Source: a virus
Length of the DNA: 54,427 nucleotides
Direction: 5' to 3' (one strand)
Virus record (IMG/VR): IMGVR_UViG_3300002138_000052
Span: 1-54,427 of that record
Shown here: positions 27,707 through 36,113 of the stretch, piece after piece
Layout: each line of letters begins with the position of its first letter
How positions within the stretch are numbered: position 1 is the first letter of the stretch
Notes under the pieces: generated by a model
Told to the model about the DNA's origin: nothing
Database searches by the model: none
What the model saw: only the letters and a program-made list of their open reading frames with translations
Position numbers and translations under genes: made by a program

Positions 27707-28808
27707 CCCATTTACTTTGGGACACCTTGACGTAGTTGAGAGGGCCGCGTCATTGTTTGACAAAGTTTATGTTTTAATTGGTGTAAATATCGGTAAGAAT
27801 TACACCTTTACGTTGGAAGAACGAATTGCGTTAATTCGTCACAATGTCAAACACCTACCCAACGTCAGTGTTCAATCATTCACAGGTTTATTGGTTGACA
27901 CAGCCTATGAATTGGGTGCTAAAGCGGTTATTAAGGGAGTTCGTAATCTACAAGATTTCGACTATGAAAGACTTCTCCACGAAGTCGGCGCGACTCAACA
28001 ACGAGGCATCGAAACTTTCACTATCTTCTCAAGAAATGAGTTATCACATGTCAGTTCATCCGCAGCCAAGGAGATTTGTAAGAATTATGGTTTGTTGGAC
28101 ACATACGTTCCTCTGAATGTCAAACAGTCGATGGAATTGAAGTTTATGAAAAAGAGGATTGTTGGATTAACTGGTAGTATTGGTATGGGTAAGTCCTACA
28201 TTATGGACCAATTAAAGAATCGTCAATACCGACACAGTTACTTGAATATTCATCATATTGATTTGGATAAAGTTGCACATGACATTCTTCACACTCGTAC
28301 AGAAGAGGTTTACATACAGTTGCGACAGGACATTATTGATGTATTTGATTTGGGTGAAACCAGAGTCATTAATAGAAAGAAATTGGGTGATTTGGTTTTC
28401 AATGACCCGGACGCATTAAATACCCTGAATGCAATGATGCGTATTCCTATTCTGACACGTATTCGTAAAGAAATGGCGTTAGAGGACAACAAACATAAAT
28501 CTACGGTGATATTGGATGGAGCAATTATCGCAGAAGCCAATTTGTTGACGATTGTAAATAATAACGTAATTGTGGTGGATGCCCCTCTAAGTCAACAATT
28601 GGAAAGACTCAAAAGACGTGGATTAGATGACACTCAGATTCAAACGAGATTGAAATCTCAACTGAATACCAAGTGCAAGATTGAATTGATTGAACGTTCA
28701 ATTGCTAAACACAATTATGGTAAATTATTCTACCATTTGAATGATTCCAATGAAACGGACACCACACAGTCTTTTGCAAATTTGGGTAGTTTCGTTAGCT
28801 ATAATTAA
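27675..28808 (+). CDS. Bifunctional CoA synthase: CoaD-CoaE fusion
   Basis: 377 aa. Residues ~1-155 are phosphopantetheine adenylyltransferase: YPGSFDPFTLGHLDVVERA (the HxGH-type T-x-G-H motif), KAVIKGVRNLQDFDYE and ELSHVSSSAAKEI. Residues ~158-377 are dephospho-CoA kinase: RIVGLTGSIGMGKSY P-loop, HHIDLDKVAHDIL, and VVDAPLSQQLERLKRRG. Together they catalyse the last two steps of CoA synthesis, a fusion known from animal CoA synthase but in bacteria encoded by separate genes. Overlaps the HD gene by 32 nt. Confidence 0.88.
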   Translation: MKSCVYPGSFDPFTLGHLDVVERAASLFDKVYVLIGVNIGKNYTFTLEERIALIRHNVKHLPNVSVQSFTGLLVDTAYELGAKAVIKGVRNLQDFDYERLLHEVGATQQRGIETFTIFSRNELSHVSSSAAKEICKNYGLLDTYVPLNVKQSMELKFMKKRIVGLTGSIGMGKSYIMDQLKNRQYRHSYLNIHHIDLDKVAHDILHTRTEEVYIQLRQDIIDVFDLGETRVINRKKLGDLVFNDPDALNTLNAMMRIPILTRIRKEMALEDNKHKSTVILDGAIIAEANLLTIVNNNVIVVDAPLSQQLERLKRRGLDDTQIQTRLKSQLNTKCKIELIERSIAKHNYGKLFYHLNDSNETDTTQSFANLGSFVSYN

Positions 28809-28811
28809 TGT

Positions 28812-29411
28812 ATGAGAACTGTAAATGGTAACAAGACGTTTATTGCGGAAATCAAGACTCAATCACCATTTGGGTATAAATCGACGCATAATTTCAATCA
28901 ATTAATGGATGTCGCATTGGAGTGTGGTGACTGGATTAGTGTCCATACTTGCGCCATGTGGGGTGGAGACTATCAGACTCTTTCATACGTCCGAAAATAC
29001 ACCGACAAACCCATTGTGGCCAAGGGAATACACGGAACAGATGATGATATTGCACGAGCGTTTGACCATGGTGCTAATTATGTTTTGGTGGTCAATAGAT
29101 ATTCTTACAAATATTTGTCAAATTTCGATGTAAGTGATAAAATCCTCAATGAATTGACCACTTTTGAGAGTTTACAAAACTTTAATATATCTGGTTCTTT
29201 TTTTGATTATCGTAACAATAATTACGTCTGGAATAGTCGTGATTTGAGAACTGGAAACGTACAGGAATGTCGAATTAAAGAACTTAAAGACTTACAGTTG
29301 AAAACCGTCGTTCAAGCCTCCAATATCAAGTCTATCGACGACGTTCATGCAAACGCAGATGCGTTTATTGTGGGAACCCACTTGGTCGATTTTTGCGAAA
29401 CATTAAAATAA
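28812..29411 (+). CDS. Indole-3-glycerol-phosphate-synthase-like TIM barrel
   Basis: 199 aa, 3 nt after the CoA synthase. FIAEIKTQSPFGYKS resembles the IGPS strand-1 motif (I-A-E-x-K-x-x-S-P), followed by PIVAKGIH, NYVLVVNRYS, WNSRDLRTG (IGPS: N-N-R-D-L) and DAFIVGTHLV. Shorter than TrpC (~255 aa). Either a degenerate IGPS or a related sugar-phosphate barrel; tryptophan synthesis context is absent. Confidence 0.7.
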   Translation: MRTVNGNKTFIAEIKTQSPFGYKSTHNFNQLMDVALECGDWISVHTCAMWGGDYQTLSYVRKYTDKPIVAKGIHGTDDDIARAFDHGANYVLVVNRYSYKYLSNFDVSDKILNELTTFESLQNFNISGSFFDYRNNNYVWNSRDLRTGNVQECRIKELKDLQLKTVVQASNIKSIDDVHANADAFIVGTHLVDFCETLK

Positions 29412-29414
29412 CCA

Positions 29415-29442
29415 TTGACTTTGTTTAATCTGTTAGTAGAGT
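29415..29442 (+). promoter_or_regulatory. Sigma70-like promoter
   Basis: TTGACT, 16-nt spacer, TAGAGT; predicted start ~29449, next to the ATG at 29450 (leaderless). Confidence 0.65.
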
Positions 29443-29449
29443 GTTTCCT

Positions 29450-29536
29450 ATGAAGATTGTTCGTTTTTTTAAAACTATATTTTTGGATTTTGGGTGGCAT
29501 CTTTGGTCACTCATTAAAACTGGATACTACTATTAA
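29450..29536 (+). CDS. 28-aa aromatic peptide
   Basis: A short ORF (MKIVRFFKTIFLDFGWHLWS and a few more residues), amphipathic and aromatic, directly at the predicted transcription start. Possibly a membrane-active peptide. Only supported by promoter and spacing. Confidence 0.4.
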   Translation: MKIVRFFKTIFLDFGWHLWSLIKTGYYY

Positions 29537-29541
29537 ATCTC

Positions 29542-29733
29542 ATGAGAGTTGTTTTGAAAAAAGCCAGAGAGTTTGATAAGATTTCCTATGAGAAATATGC
29601 GGAATTCACCCTGAAAGGAATTACTTGGGGACCGACAATTGGTGAAAAGTTCACCATTTTATCAACCAAAGGTAAAGAACACTTTGAGGATAGAGATTAC
29701 TTTGATTACGACGTTAGAGACACTAAACGGTGA
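29542..29733 (+). CDS. Hypothetical protein, 63 aa
   Basis: Small basic protein 5 nt after the 28-aa ORF, with a GITWGPTIGEKFTIL core. No family recognised. Confidence 0.55.
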   Translation: MRVVLKKAREFDKISYEKYAEFTLKGITWGPTIGEKFTILSTKGKEHFEDRDYFDYDVRDTKR

Positions 29734-29793
29734 AAACATATTTTCAATAAAACATGACTTTCTATGTTGTAATACATTTGTTAAACGATAATT

Positions 29794-30576
29794 ATGAATT
29801 CAACTATTCACGCGAAAATTTCGGTTAAGAATTATGGTGGGTCTATCGAAGACTACAATCATCTACATGATTGGATGGATTGTAGCAAAGAAGTCGAGTC
29901 GTCAAACAAACACCGATTTCTGACTCACACCATGTTCTTCATCAAACGTGTGATGGTTCCTATCTACGGTTTCACAATCACGAATAGTGATGGTAAGTCG
30001 GTCAATCTCAAGGATTTACTTGAACAAGACCACGTTCTCGCTGATTACCGGGGTAAGTTTATTCCTACTCTCATGGACTTCGCATGTGAAATTGAAAAAG
30101 ACAATAATGACGAAACCATTTTGAATCATTATCACGACGATAATGCACATTTCTACAAAGACAATCCCGATGTCGAGGAAACCATGATGTTACCATATCA
30201 CCTATCAGGTGATTACCGTGCATTATTTGCAACGCATAACAGTTGGTTTGTCGGTTACATCCTTCCCAAAGTATTCAAAAATATGAAGGGTAAATTGGAG
30301 TGTAATATCTCACCATCGCACTTTTTCAACAAGATGGCCTACAAACCGTGGATGCAAAATGGTCAGGGAGTTCCACCAAGTTTTGAGATGATGGAGAAAA
30401 CCAAAAAGACGCGAGTTCTCGAAGAACTTGCACCAAAATCAGTTAAACCTGAAAATGTGGTTATTGATGGTTCACGACAATTTGTGGTTCGGGAGTTGTT
30501 ACAACCTGTAACGGATGATTTTGCTAAAAAACCAGTTGAACCAGAAATACCCTATTTTCCACGTAGATTGGATTGA
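29794..30576 (+). CDS. Conserved phage/bacterial hypothetical (DUF6915-like N-terminus)
   Basis: 260 aa. The N-terminus HAKISVKNYGGSIEDYNHLH and DCSKEV...RFLTHTMFFIKRVM fit a family of short proteins I recall as DUF6915. The rest contains several His/Asp clusters (NHYHDDNAHF) and a Pro-rich C-terminus. Function unknown. Confidence 0.6.
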   Translation: MNSTIHAKISVKNYGGSIEDYNHLHDWMDCSKEVESSNKHRFLTHTMFFIKRVMVPIYGFTITNSDGKSVNLKDLLEQDHVLADYRGKFIPTLMDFACEIEKDNNDETILNHYHDDNAHFYKDNPDVEETMMLPYHLSGDYRALFATHNSWFVGYILPKVFKNMKGKLECNISPSHFFNKMAYKPWMQNGQGVPPSFEMMEKTKKTRVLEELAPKSVKPENVVIDGSRQFVVRELLQPVTDDFAKKPVEPEIPYFPRRLD

Positions 30577-30580
30577 TTTT

Positions 30581-30940
30581 ATGGACAAATATAGAAAACT
30601 TACTAAAGAAGAACTTCGTGTTTACGGATTTGGTTCCAAAGACACGTCATCAGACAATGTATATCGTGATTTTGCACGAAAATACTATCCAAAAGAAGCT
30701 GCGTTGGTTGAAATTGTTATTCATAGTGAATACATCGCCATCCGCGAGAACAGTATTACTTATGTTGCGGTATATGACAAAAATGGTGATGAGTTACTTC
30801 CATTGAAAGAAAGTCGTGTCGAGGCTCGTAGAGCAATGACGGCTTTACCACTCACGTCATACCGCACAAATGATGGTTTGGATTCATTGTTTATCCGAAT
30901 GGAAAAAACGTTGCCAGACTTTTACATTAAAGAGAGTTAA
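30581..30940 (+). CDS. Hypothetical protein, 119 aa
   Basis: From the ATG at 30581, 4 nt after the previous stop. Alpha/beta with a central VEIVIHSEYIAIRENSITYV strand pair. No family recognised. Confidence 0.6.
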   Translation: MDKYRKLTKEELRVYGFGSKDTSSDNVYRDFARKYYPKEAALVEIVIHSEYIAIRENSITYVAVYDKNGDELLPLKESRVEARRAMTALPLTSYRTNDGLDSLFIRMEKTLPDFYIKES

Positions 30941-30949
30941 TCTAGTTGG

Positions 30950-30977
30950 TTGACTTTCAATAAAACTGATTTAGGAT
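30950..30977 (+). promoter_or_regulatory. Sigma70-like promoter of the DNA ligase gene
   Basis: TTGACT, 16-nt spacer, TAGGAT; ~20 nt before the ATG at 30998. Confidence 0.6.
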
Positions 30978-30997
30978 AGAAGTTGAATAGTTTCAAT

Positions 30998-32158
30998 ATG
31001 AAAAAAACTTACGATAATCTCTACACTCTTGACACCACTGGTAAAACCCGTATTTGGCATATGGTCCAGAACGGTAATAAATACCGAACGATTTCGGGTG
31101 TGAAAGACGGCCAGCTCGTAGAATCTGATTGGACCGAGTGTGACGGAAAGAATCTTGGTAAGACGAACGAAACGTCTGGTGCGGACCAAGCAACCAAGGA
31201 AATTGAGGCCAAGTACAAAAAGCAACTCAAGACTGGTTATCACAAAAAAGAGAGTGATATTTCCGAAGGAACGACTTATTTTAAACCAATGTTGGCTAAG
31301 CATTTGGACGATTATATTGAAAAGATTGACTTCAAAAAGGGTGTTCTTGTCCAGAACAAATACAACGGTGTCCGGTGCGTAGCTCGGTTGGAAGATGGTG
31401 AAGTTGTGCTTCGTAGTCGTAAAGGTGAGTTGTGGATTAGTGTTCCCCACATCAACCGAGATTTGGAGTCGTTTTTTAACGAATACCCAAGTGCTATTTT
31501 GGATGGTGAATTGTATAATTATGACCTACGATTCAAATTGAATGAATTGGTCAAGCTGGTCCGTAAAACTAAATCGTCCAGTATCACACCTGACATTCTC
31601 AAACAGAGTGAAGAGATGGTGCGATTCTATGTTTACGATGGTTATGACAATTCGTGGGACCAATATAGTTCGGAGACGTTTTACACCATTCGTAAAACTT
31701 GGATTGATAGTATTGTTCCTAAATACTCCAAATACTATCGTAAGGTAAAGAGTGATTTGGTTCATTCTATGGCCGCAGTGGATAAAATTTATGAATCCTA
31801 TTTGGCCGATGGGGAAGAGGGTGCGATTATTCGTTTGGCCGATTCTCCATATGAACATAAACGTAGTAAATATCTTCTCAAGTATAAACCAGAAGATGAC
31901 GCGGAGTGTGTTATCATCAAATTGATTGAGGGAACGGGTAATTGGTCAGGCACGGCCAAGACGGCCACAATTACATGGAATGGAGAAACCTTCGATGCGA
32001 CGTTCAAAGGAACGTATGAACAAGGTGTGGAACGCCTAAACAATCCTAAAGATTGGGAAGGTAAGACGGTTACTTTTCTTTATACCGGATTAACGGGTAA
32101 GGGCGTGCCTAACTATGCTCGAATTGACCCGGATAATTGTTTTAAAGGGGACCGATAA
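30998..32158 (+). CDS. ATP-dependent DNA ligase with N-terminal WGR-like domain
   Basis: 386 aa. Residues ~1-75 resemble a WGR domain (KTRIWHMVQNGNKYRTISG...VESDWTEC). Ligase core: QNKYNGVRCVAR (motif I; Lys nucleophile, with N where most have D), LRSRKGELW (motif Ia/II region), AILDGELYN (III), RFYVYDGYD (IIIa), EEGAIIRLADSPY (IV) and LLKYKPEDDAEC (V), then an OB-like C-terminus. It seals nicks in phage DNA. The ATG at 30998 follows the promoter; an in-frame TTG at 30983 is an alternative. Confidence 0.85.
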   Translation: MKKTYDNLYTLDTTGKTRIWHMVQNGNKYRTISGVKDGQLVESDWTECDGKNLGKTNETSGADQATKEIEAKYKKQLKTGYHKKESDISEGTTYFKPMLAKHLDDYIEKIDFKKGVLVQNKYNGVRCVARLEDGEVVLRSRKGELWISVPHINRDLESFFNEYPSAILDGELYNYDLRFKLNELVKLVRKTKSSSITPDILKQSEEMVRFYVYDGYDNSWDQYSSETFYTIRKTWIDSIVPKYSKYYRKVKSDLVHSMAAVDKIYESYLADGEEGAIIRLADSPYEHKRSKYLLKYKPEDDAECVIIKLIEGTGNWSGTAKTATITWNGETFDATFKGTYEQGVERLNNPKDWEGKTVTFLYTGLTGKGVPNYARIDPDNCFKGDR

Positions 32159-32999
32159 GTGTCCATCCTTTATGATGAGGACGTTGTTTATAACAAACTA
32201 AAGAAACGTTACTTGGATTTAGAGAATATTTTGTATATAAATCATATCTAGTTCCGGTAAACGTTTCTTGGGAATTTGTATTATAAAATTTATAAATGGT
32301 GTGGTCATAACATGCATTATTACTTCCTTTGGATATATTACTTTTTATTCTTTTATCTCGTAATATTTGCTTCGTCACCTCTGTATGTTTTTTACCATAA
32401 AAAGAATTTTTTTCACCAATATTTAATTCACGTAGTTTATCAATTGTTTCTTTAGAATGTTTTGTTCCCAATTTAATTATTTTTAATTTGTTTTTTGTTT
32501 CGTTGGTGTGTTTACGACCGATATTAGCTTTTCTGAGCTTTTCGATAACTTCCGGGGTCATTTCCACCTTTCCAGCTATAAAACTTAAATTATAACATTT
32601 ATTTGGTTCGAGTTTTGCAATATCTAAATATTTTTGTTCAGTTATTAATAACTCACCGATATTCGTCAGTTCTACTATTTCCCATACAAAATTTTCACTT
32701 CCATATTTATTCCACGCACGTTGTAAACGGATGTTAGGGTGTGTTTTGGAATTAAGCATATATTTATGTGTCACCCATCTACCCTTGTATTTTGAGTTGA
32801 TGTCTTTTGAACTTCCCACATAATACTTTCCGGTCACCTTATTCACTATTTTGTATATCCCGCTGAGTTTCCCAATATCGTTCCATTCTTTTTTTATTAC
32901 ATTTATCTCGGTTTCTTTGATAATATCGTTTGGAACGTTCGTTTGATTGTTTTCGACGATATTCGACTGTTCGGTTAAGTTTTTTTCTTCCCATATCAT
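32142..32999 (-). CDS. GIY-YIG homing endonuclease with NUMOD-type repeats (minus strand)
   Basis: The GIY block SGIYKIVNKVTGKYYVGSS with RAWNKYGSENF and EQKYLDIAKLEPN is clear. The C-terminal half has several short Arg/Lys-rich repeats (LRKANIGRKHTNET, LRELNIGEKNSFYGKKHTE), NUMOD3-like, and ends in ETFTGTRYDL. The frame is open far upstream; the ATG at 32999 is one candidate, but a start nearer the GIY block is possible because a small basic ORF overlaps this region in another frame. It overlaps the ligase 3' end by 17 nt, so ligase and endonuclease converge. Confidence 0.8.
   Translation of the reverse strand: MIWEEKNLTEQSNIVENNQTNVPNDIIKETEINVIKKEWNDIGKLSGIYKIVNKVTGKYYVGSSKDINSKYKGRWVTHKYMLNSKTHPNIRLQRAWNKYGSENFVWEIVELTNIGELLITEQKYLDIAKLEPNKCYNLSFIAGKVEMTPEVIEKLRKANIGRKHTNETKNKLKIIKLGTKHSKETIDKLRELNIGEKNSFYGKKHTEVTKQILRDKRIKSNISKGSNNACYDHTIYKFYNTNSQETFTGTRYDLYTKYSLNPSNVSLVCYKQRPHHKGWTLIGPL
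32839..32994 (-). CDS. Small basic protein preceding a GIY-YIG gene (second copy)
   Basis: 51 aa: MGRKKLNRTVEYRRKQSNER then a KRYYQRNRDKC region and MERYWETQ. It resembles the ORF at 17799-17954 in length, MGRKK start and basic/aromatic composition, and again overlaps the GIY-YIG start in a different frame. Two independent copies of the pairing suggest a real two-gene mobile module. Confidence 0.55.
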   Translation of the reverse strand: MGRKKLNRTVEYRRKQSNERSKRYYQRNRDKCNKKRMERYWETQRDIQNSE

Positions 33000-33087
33000 G
33001 ATTATAAATATAACGTGAAAACATAAAACGTGAAAGAATCTTGACTTTTTGGTGAGAGTAGTCGATACTAGATTCAGATTAATAAAA

Positions 33088-33336
33088 ATGAACACACCTG
33101 AGAGTTTATACGAAGTCTGGCTTAACACTCGGAATATAACCACCGTTTATGATGAAGCGATTGAACGGTATGAAGGTGATATAAAGGGTTATGAATGGTC
33201 CATTCGTGAACAGGAATGGTTGGATATAAGTAAACCGGTTAAAGAACATAATTTAAAAATATTAAAAAAAGAGTTACGTAAAGTTAAATCGAAATTGACT
33301 AAAACTCTAAAAATCAGAAAAGAGATAGTAAAATGA
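33088..33336 (+). CDS. Coiled-coil hypothetical protein, 82 aa
   Basis: The ATG at 33088 was chosen over the GTG at 33049. A highly charged helical protein with heptad-like Lys/Leu pattern in the C-terminal half. A TTGACT box with weak -10 lies upstream at ~33041. ATGA overlap with the next gene. Confidence 0.55.
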   Translation: MNTPESLYEVWLNTRNITTVYDEAIERYEGDIKGYEWSIREQEWLDISKPVKEHNLKILKKELRKVKSKLTKTLKIRKEIVK

Positions 33337-34001
33337 AAATAAAAGTATCAGATTTTAAATGTGACGCCATACTATGTTTGGAGATGTGTAAATTTAGTAG
33401 TACATGTGCAAACCACGACTCAGCTGGTGACTTTCGTAACGAAGGTGGATTTAAACCAGAACTTATAATGGTTGATAATGAAGTACATTGTGAGACGTAT
33501 AACCAAGAAATATCAGATTATGACGATTGTGGTAATCTACCAAAAAATCATGGACAATTGTCGAGTGGTTTGGTTGTTTGGGATGATATCAAATCACCGG
33601 ATTTGAGTGTTTCTTTGGAAAGTATTTTTGGCCCCACATACAGACTTACTATATCTGCTGATGGTAAGGAATTCATGGGAATGAGTGTGAAGGGCACAGC
33701 TCCAAAAAGAAGTGGTGAAATTTTGCCAGTATTAAAAGAGATTGTCCGTATGTTAGAGGCTCCTGATTTGCCCGATGAATGGGTTTTAGGTAAATATTCC
33801 CCAACCGTGTCTACGGTTAAAGGAGTTGGTGAGGGTGCAAAAGCTTTTCTAGAAGCAAATCCAGATTTTTGGCCGGGAGTTTCGGATAAAATACCAGATT
33901 CCGGCGTGGAGATAGACAATAATGTTCCTGTTTCTAAATTAACCAAGGATTTGGAAAGTATTGGTGTCGAGCAGTCAAAACGGATGGATGGATTAATATG
34001 A
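33333..34001 (+). CDS. Hypothetical protein, 222 aa
   Basis: The N-terminal third is Cys-rich (CDAILCLEMCKFSSTC...C), suggesting metal binding; the middle is beta-rich. No family recognised. Overlaps both neighbours by ATGA. Confidence 0.6.
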   Translation: MKIKVSDFKCDAILCLEMCKFSSTCANHDSAGDFRNEGGFKPELIMVDNEVHCETYNQEISDYDDCGNLPKNHGQLSSGLVVWDDIKSPDLSVSLESIFGPTYRLTISADGKEFMGMSVKGTAPKRSGEILPVLKEIVRMLEAPDLPDEWVLGKYSPTVSTVKGVGEGAKAFLEANPDFWPGVSDKIPDSGVEIDNNVPVSKLTKDLESIGVEQSKRMDGLI

Positions 34002-34177
34002 TATTTACTATCTATTTAATTATTGGGATTATTATGGCGATATATGCGTGTATAAACCAATCAAAGTATTTCCCAGATAGAACTTGCTTTTTGGATTATG
34101 CGTTGTGTTTTTCGGCCAATGTTTTGTTGTGGCCAATATCTATATATTTCATCTATGTCAATTATATAAATAAATAA
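33998..34177 (+). CDS. Small two-helix membrane protein, 59 aa
   Basis: ATGA overlap with the previous gene. Two hydrophobic segments: IYLIIGIIMAIYACI and ALCFSANVLLWPISIYFIYV, separated by a short polar loop. A similar-sized membrane protein follows (34183-34362), and both share an N/V-LLWP..S motif, so they may be paralogues. Confidence 0.6.
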   Translation: MIFTIYLIIGIIMAIYACINQSKYFPDRTCFLDYALCFSANVLLWPISIYFIYVNYINK

Positions 34178-34182
34178 TTATA

Positions 34183-34362
34183 ATGATTCTAGTTTACATT
34201 TTAATTGGGATAGTCTGGTCTTTGGTGTTATCATTTCTACAACGTAAAAATTTTAACAATGGTGTAGATTTACTATCAATTGTCTTGTTCTTTTTAATCA
34301 ATATGATACTGTGGCCGGTGTCGATGTTTAGTTTACATTTACAGTCGAATAAGAAATTATGA
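34183..34362 (+). CDS. Small two-helix membrane protein, 59 aa
   Basis: VYILIGIVWSLVLSF and SIVLFFLINMILWPVSMF are two likely membrane helices. Same length and layout as the preceding ORF, including N-x-[LI]-LWPxS in helix 2. ATGA overlap with the NADAR gene. Possible holin-like or membrane-modulating pair; function not shown. Confidence 0.6.
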   Translation: MILVYILIGIVWSLVLSFLQRKNFNNGVDLLSIVLFFLINMILWPVSMFSLHLQSNKKL

Positions 34363-34886
34363 GTGATTTATTGTATAATGAAGTTCCGGTGGTTGGAAAT
34401 GAGTATAAAAAAGGTGATTGGGAAAAAATTGCAATCCACGATGAAAACAGTATCAAGGGTTTCTTCGGAGATTTTAGGTGGTTAAGCAATTTTTACACCA
34501 CTCCAGTATATTATGATGGGCTTTTGTATAAAAGTTCCGAAAACGCATATCAAGCAGCCAAACTACTTCCACACTATCGGGTAGAATTACAAACCGTTAG
34601 TGCATCAACTGCCAAAAGATTGTGGAAGTCTTTTGGTGAGGATAGTCTTTATGACGATACTCCCGATGCTTGGGATGATAGAAAATATGACGTAATGAGT
34701 GTCATTCTATTTGATAAATTTTATCGGAATGTCTTATTGCGTGAGAAGCTATTAGAAACAGATGATAAATTCCTAGAAGAAACTAATTGGTGGAAGGATG
34801 TGTACTGGGGGGTTGACGCCAAATTGGGTGGTGAAAACAATTTGGGTAAAATTCTCATGAAAATTAGGACGTATTGGAAAGTTTAA
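34359..34886 (+). CDS. NADAR-family protein (YbiA-like)
   Basis: 175 aa. GFFGDFRWLSNFYTTPV, YKSSENAYQAAKL, LREKLLET and WWKDVYWGVDAKLGGENNLGKILM are the hallmark motifs of the NADAR/YbiA family (complete fold). NADAR proteins act on ADP-ribose and riboflavin-pathway N-glycosides; some remove ADP-ribose from guanine in DNA, countering DarT-type toxins. With the sirtuin and SLOG genes, this points to NAD/ADP-ribose conflict with the host. Confidence 0.88.
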   Translation: MSDLLYNEVPVVGNEYKKGDWEKIAIHDENSIKGFFGDFRWLSNFYTTPVYYDGLLYKSSENAYQAAKLLPHYRVELQTVSASTAKRLWKSFGEDSLYDDTPDAWDDRKYDVMSVILFDKFYRNVLLREKLLETDDKFLEETNWWKDVYWGVDAKLGGENNLGKILMKIRTYWKV

Positions 34887-34889
34887 TTT

Positions 34890-35181
34890 ATGAAATCAAT
34901 TTTGATTTCAACATTAATATTGTTTTTGGTTGGATGTACAACTGTATATTCACCATCAAGATATGAAGTTGCATATAATGAACTAAAATCCAAATATCCA
35001 TCCAACAAGATATGAAGTTGCATATAATGAATTGAAATCCAAGTATCCATCATGTAACGTCCTATCAACCAACACCCACGTCACGTTTTTGATGGAAAAT
35101 GGTGGAATCCACTATTTTGTTCGATTCGACAATGTTGGTAAAATAACCAGAATCACCAAACACAATTCTCTGGACAAATAA
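34890..35181 (+). pseudogene. Lipoprotein gene disrupted by a 49-bp tandem duplication
   Basis: The intact first ORF (41 aa, 34890-35015) starts MKSILISTLILFLVGCTTVY, a lipobox signal peptide (LVGC), and stops after YELK-type sequence. A 49-bp direct repeat (34957-35005 and 35006-35054, few mismatches) shifts the frame; the second copy leads into a frame open to TAA at 35181 encoding the expected C-terminus (NVLSTNTHVTFLMENGGIHY). Removing one copy would restore an ~80-aa lipoprotein. Confidence 0.65.
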
Positions 35182-35204
35182 AAAAACCATGATAGGGTTT
35201 TTAT

Positions 35205-35531
35205 ATGAAAGAAAAAGCAACTGCACCAGAACAAAAAACTGAACGGTTTGAGGTAAAGAGTGGTGATTGGGACTTCAAAGCTCCTGCAAATTTTCGTGGT
35301 TGGGAAGACCAAATAAAGGGTTTGTTTGGAAACGAATCCTATGTTGGAACTGACCACTGCGTTCTCTTGGTTGAATACTCACCAAAATTAGTTCAACTGT
35401 TACGTCCGTTTCCAGACCCGAATGTTGTTGAAAAGGTCAACTTCAAGTTGTATGATGACGTTTTAAGTGAACGTGCAAAGAGTGGAAAATGGGTTGTGAA
35501 ATCCACGACTCGTAAACTGGTATTGGAGTAA
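35205..35531 (+). CDS. Hypothetical protein, 108 aa
   Basis: A charged N-terminal tail (KEKATAPEQKTE) followed by a compact alpha/beta domain. No family recognised. Confidence 0.55.
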   Translation: MKEKATAPEQKTERFEVKSGDWDFKAPANFRGWEDQIKGLFGNESYVGTDHCVLLVEYSPKLVQLLRPFPDPNVVEKVNFKLYDDVLSERAKSGKWVVKSTTRKLVLE

Positions 35532-35537
35532 AATAAC

Positions 35538-35951
35538 ATGAATAGAGTAATACAAAATGCGGTCAAAATCACCGAGGATGGTGTTGTCACCTATCTGCGG
35601 TCATCACATCGTCACGATTATGTCGTTCACACCTTCAAGAATGGTGGACGATATGCACTCGACGGTGGATTGGATTATTGTAAAGTTGGAACGAGTAACA
35701 TTCCAGACAACGCCACCATTGAACCATTTTCCGTGGTTGATACTGATAATTTCACAACTATTGCGGATAGACTTCTTTGGGGAACAAGGGGACCATCTGG
35801 TAACGACAAAATCCGTATTGTGCCATTTAAAGAATTGACTTTGGACCACCTTCAAGCTATATTGGATTATAACGATACGTTGACAACGAAGTTGAGTGAC
35901 ATTCAAGTTGACGTCATCATTCATTGGATTAACGAAAAAATAACAAATTAA
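35538..35951 (+). CDS. Hypothetical protein, 137 aa
   Basis: Beta-rich with DDGLDYC-like loops, ending in a helix (LDYNDTLTTKLSDIQVDVII). Its 3' ~100 bp are duplicated downstream in a scrambled block at 35956-36113. Confidence 0.6.
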   Translation: MNRVIQNAVKITEDGVVTYLRSSHRHDYVVHTFKNGGRYALDGGLDYCKVGTSNIPDNATIEPFSVVDTDNFTTIADRLLWGTRGPSGNDKIRIVPFKELTLDHLQAILDYNDTLTTKLSDIQVDVIIHWINEKITN

Positions 35952-35955
35952 AATT

Positions 35956-36113
35956 ATGGGACTATTTGATAGAGCACCTTCAATTTCAGGGGATTAATTT
36001 ATGACAGTTGCAAGCTATATTGGATTATAACGATACGTTGACAACGAAGTTGAGTGACATTCAAGTTGACGTTATCAATCATTGGATTAAAGAAAGACTA
36101 ACAAGTAAAAATT
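35956..36113 (+). repeat. Scrambled duplication of flanking gene ends
   Basis: The block contains, in order: a copy of the 5' end of gene 36114 (ATGGGACTATTT), a copy of the junction just before gene 36426 (CAATTTCAGGGGATTAATT), and a copy of the last ~100 bp of gene 35538. A tandem duplication of the 35.85-36.44 kb segment followed by internal deletion explains this. Confidence 0.65.
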
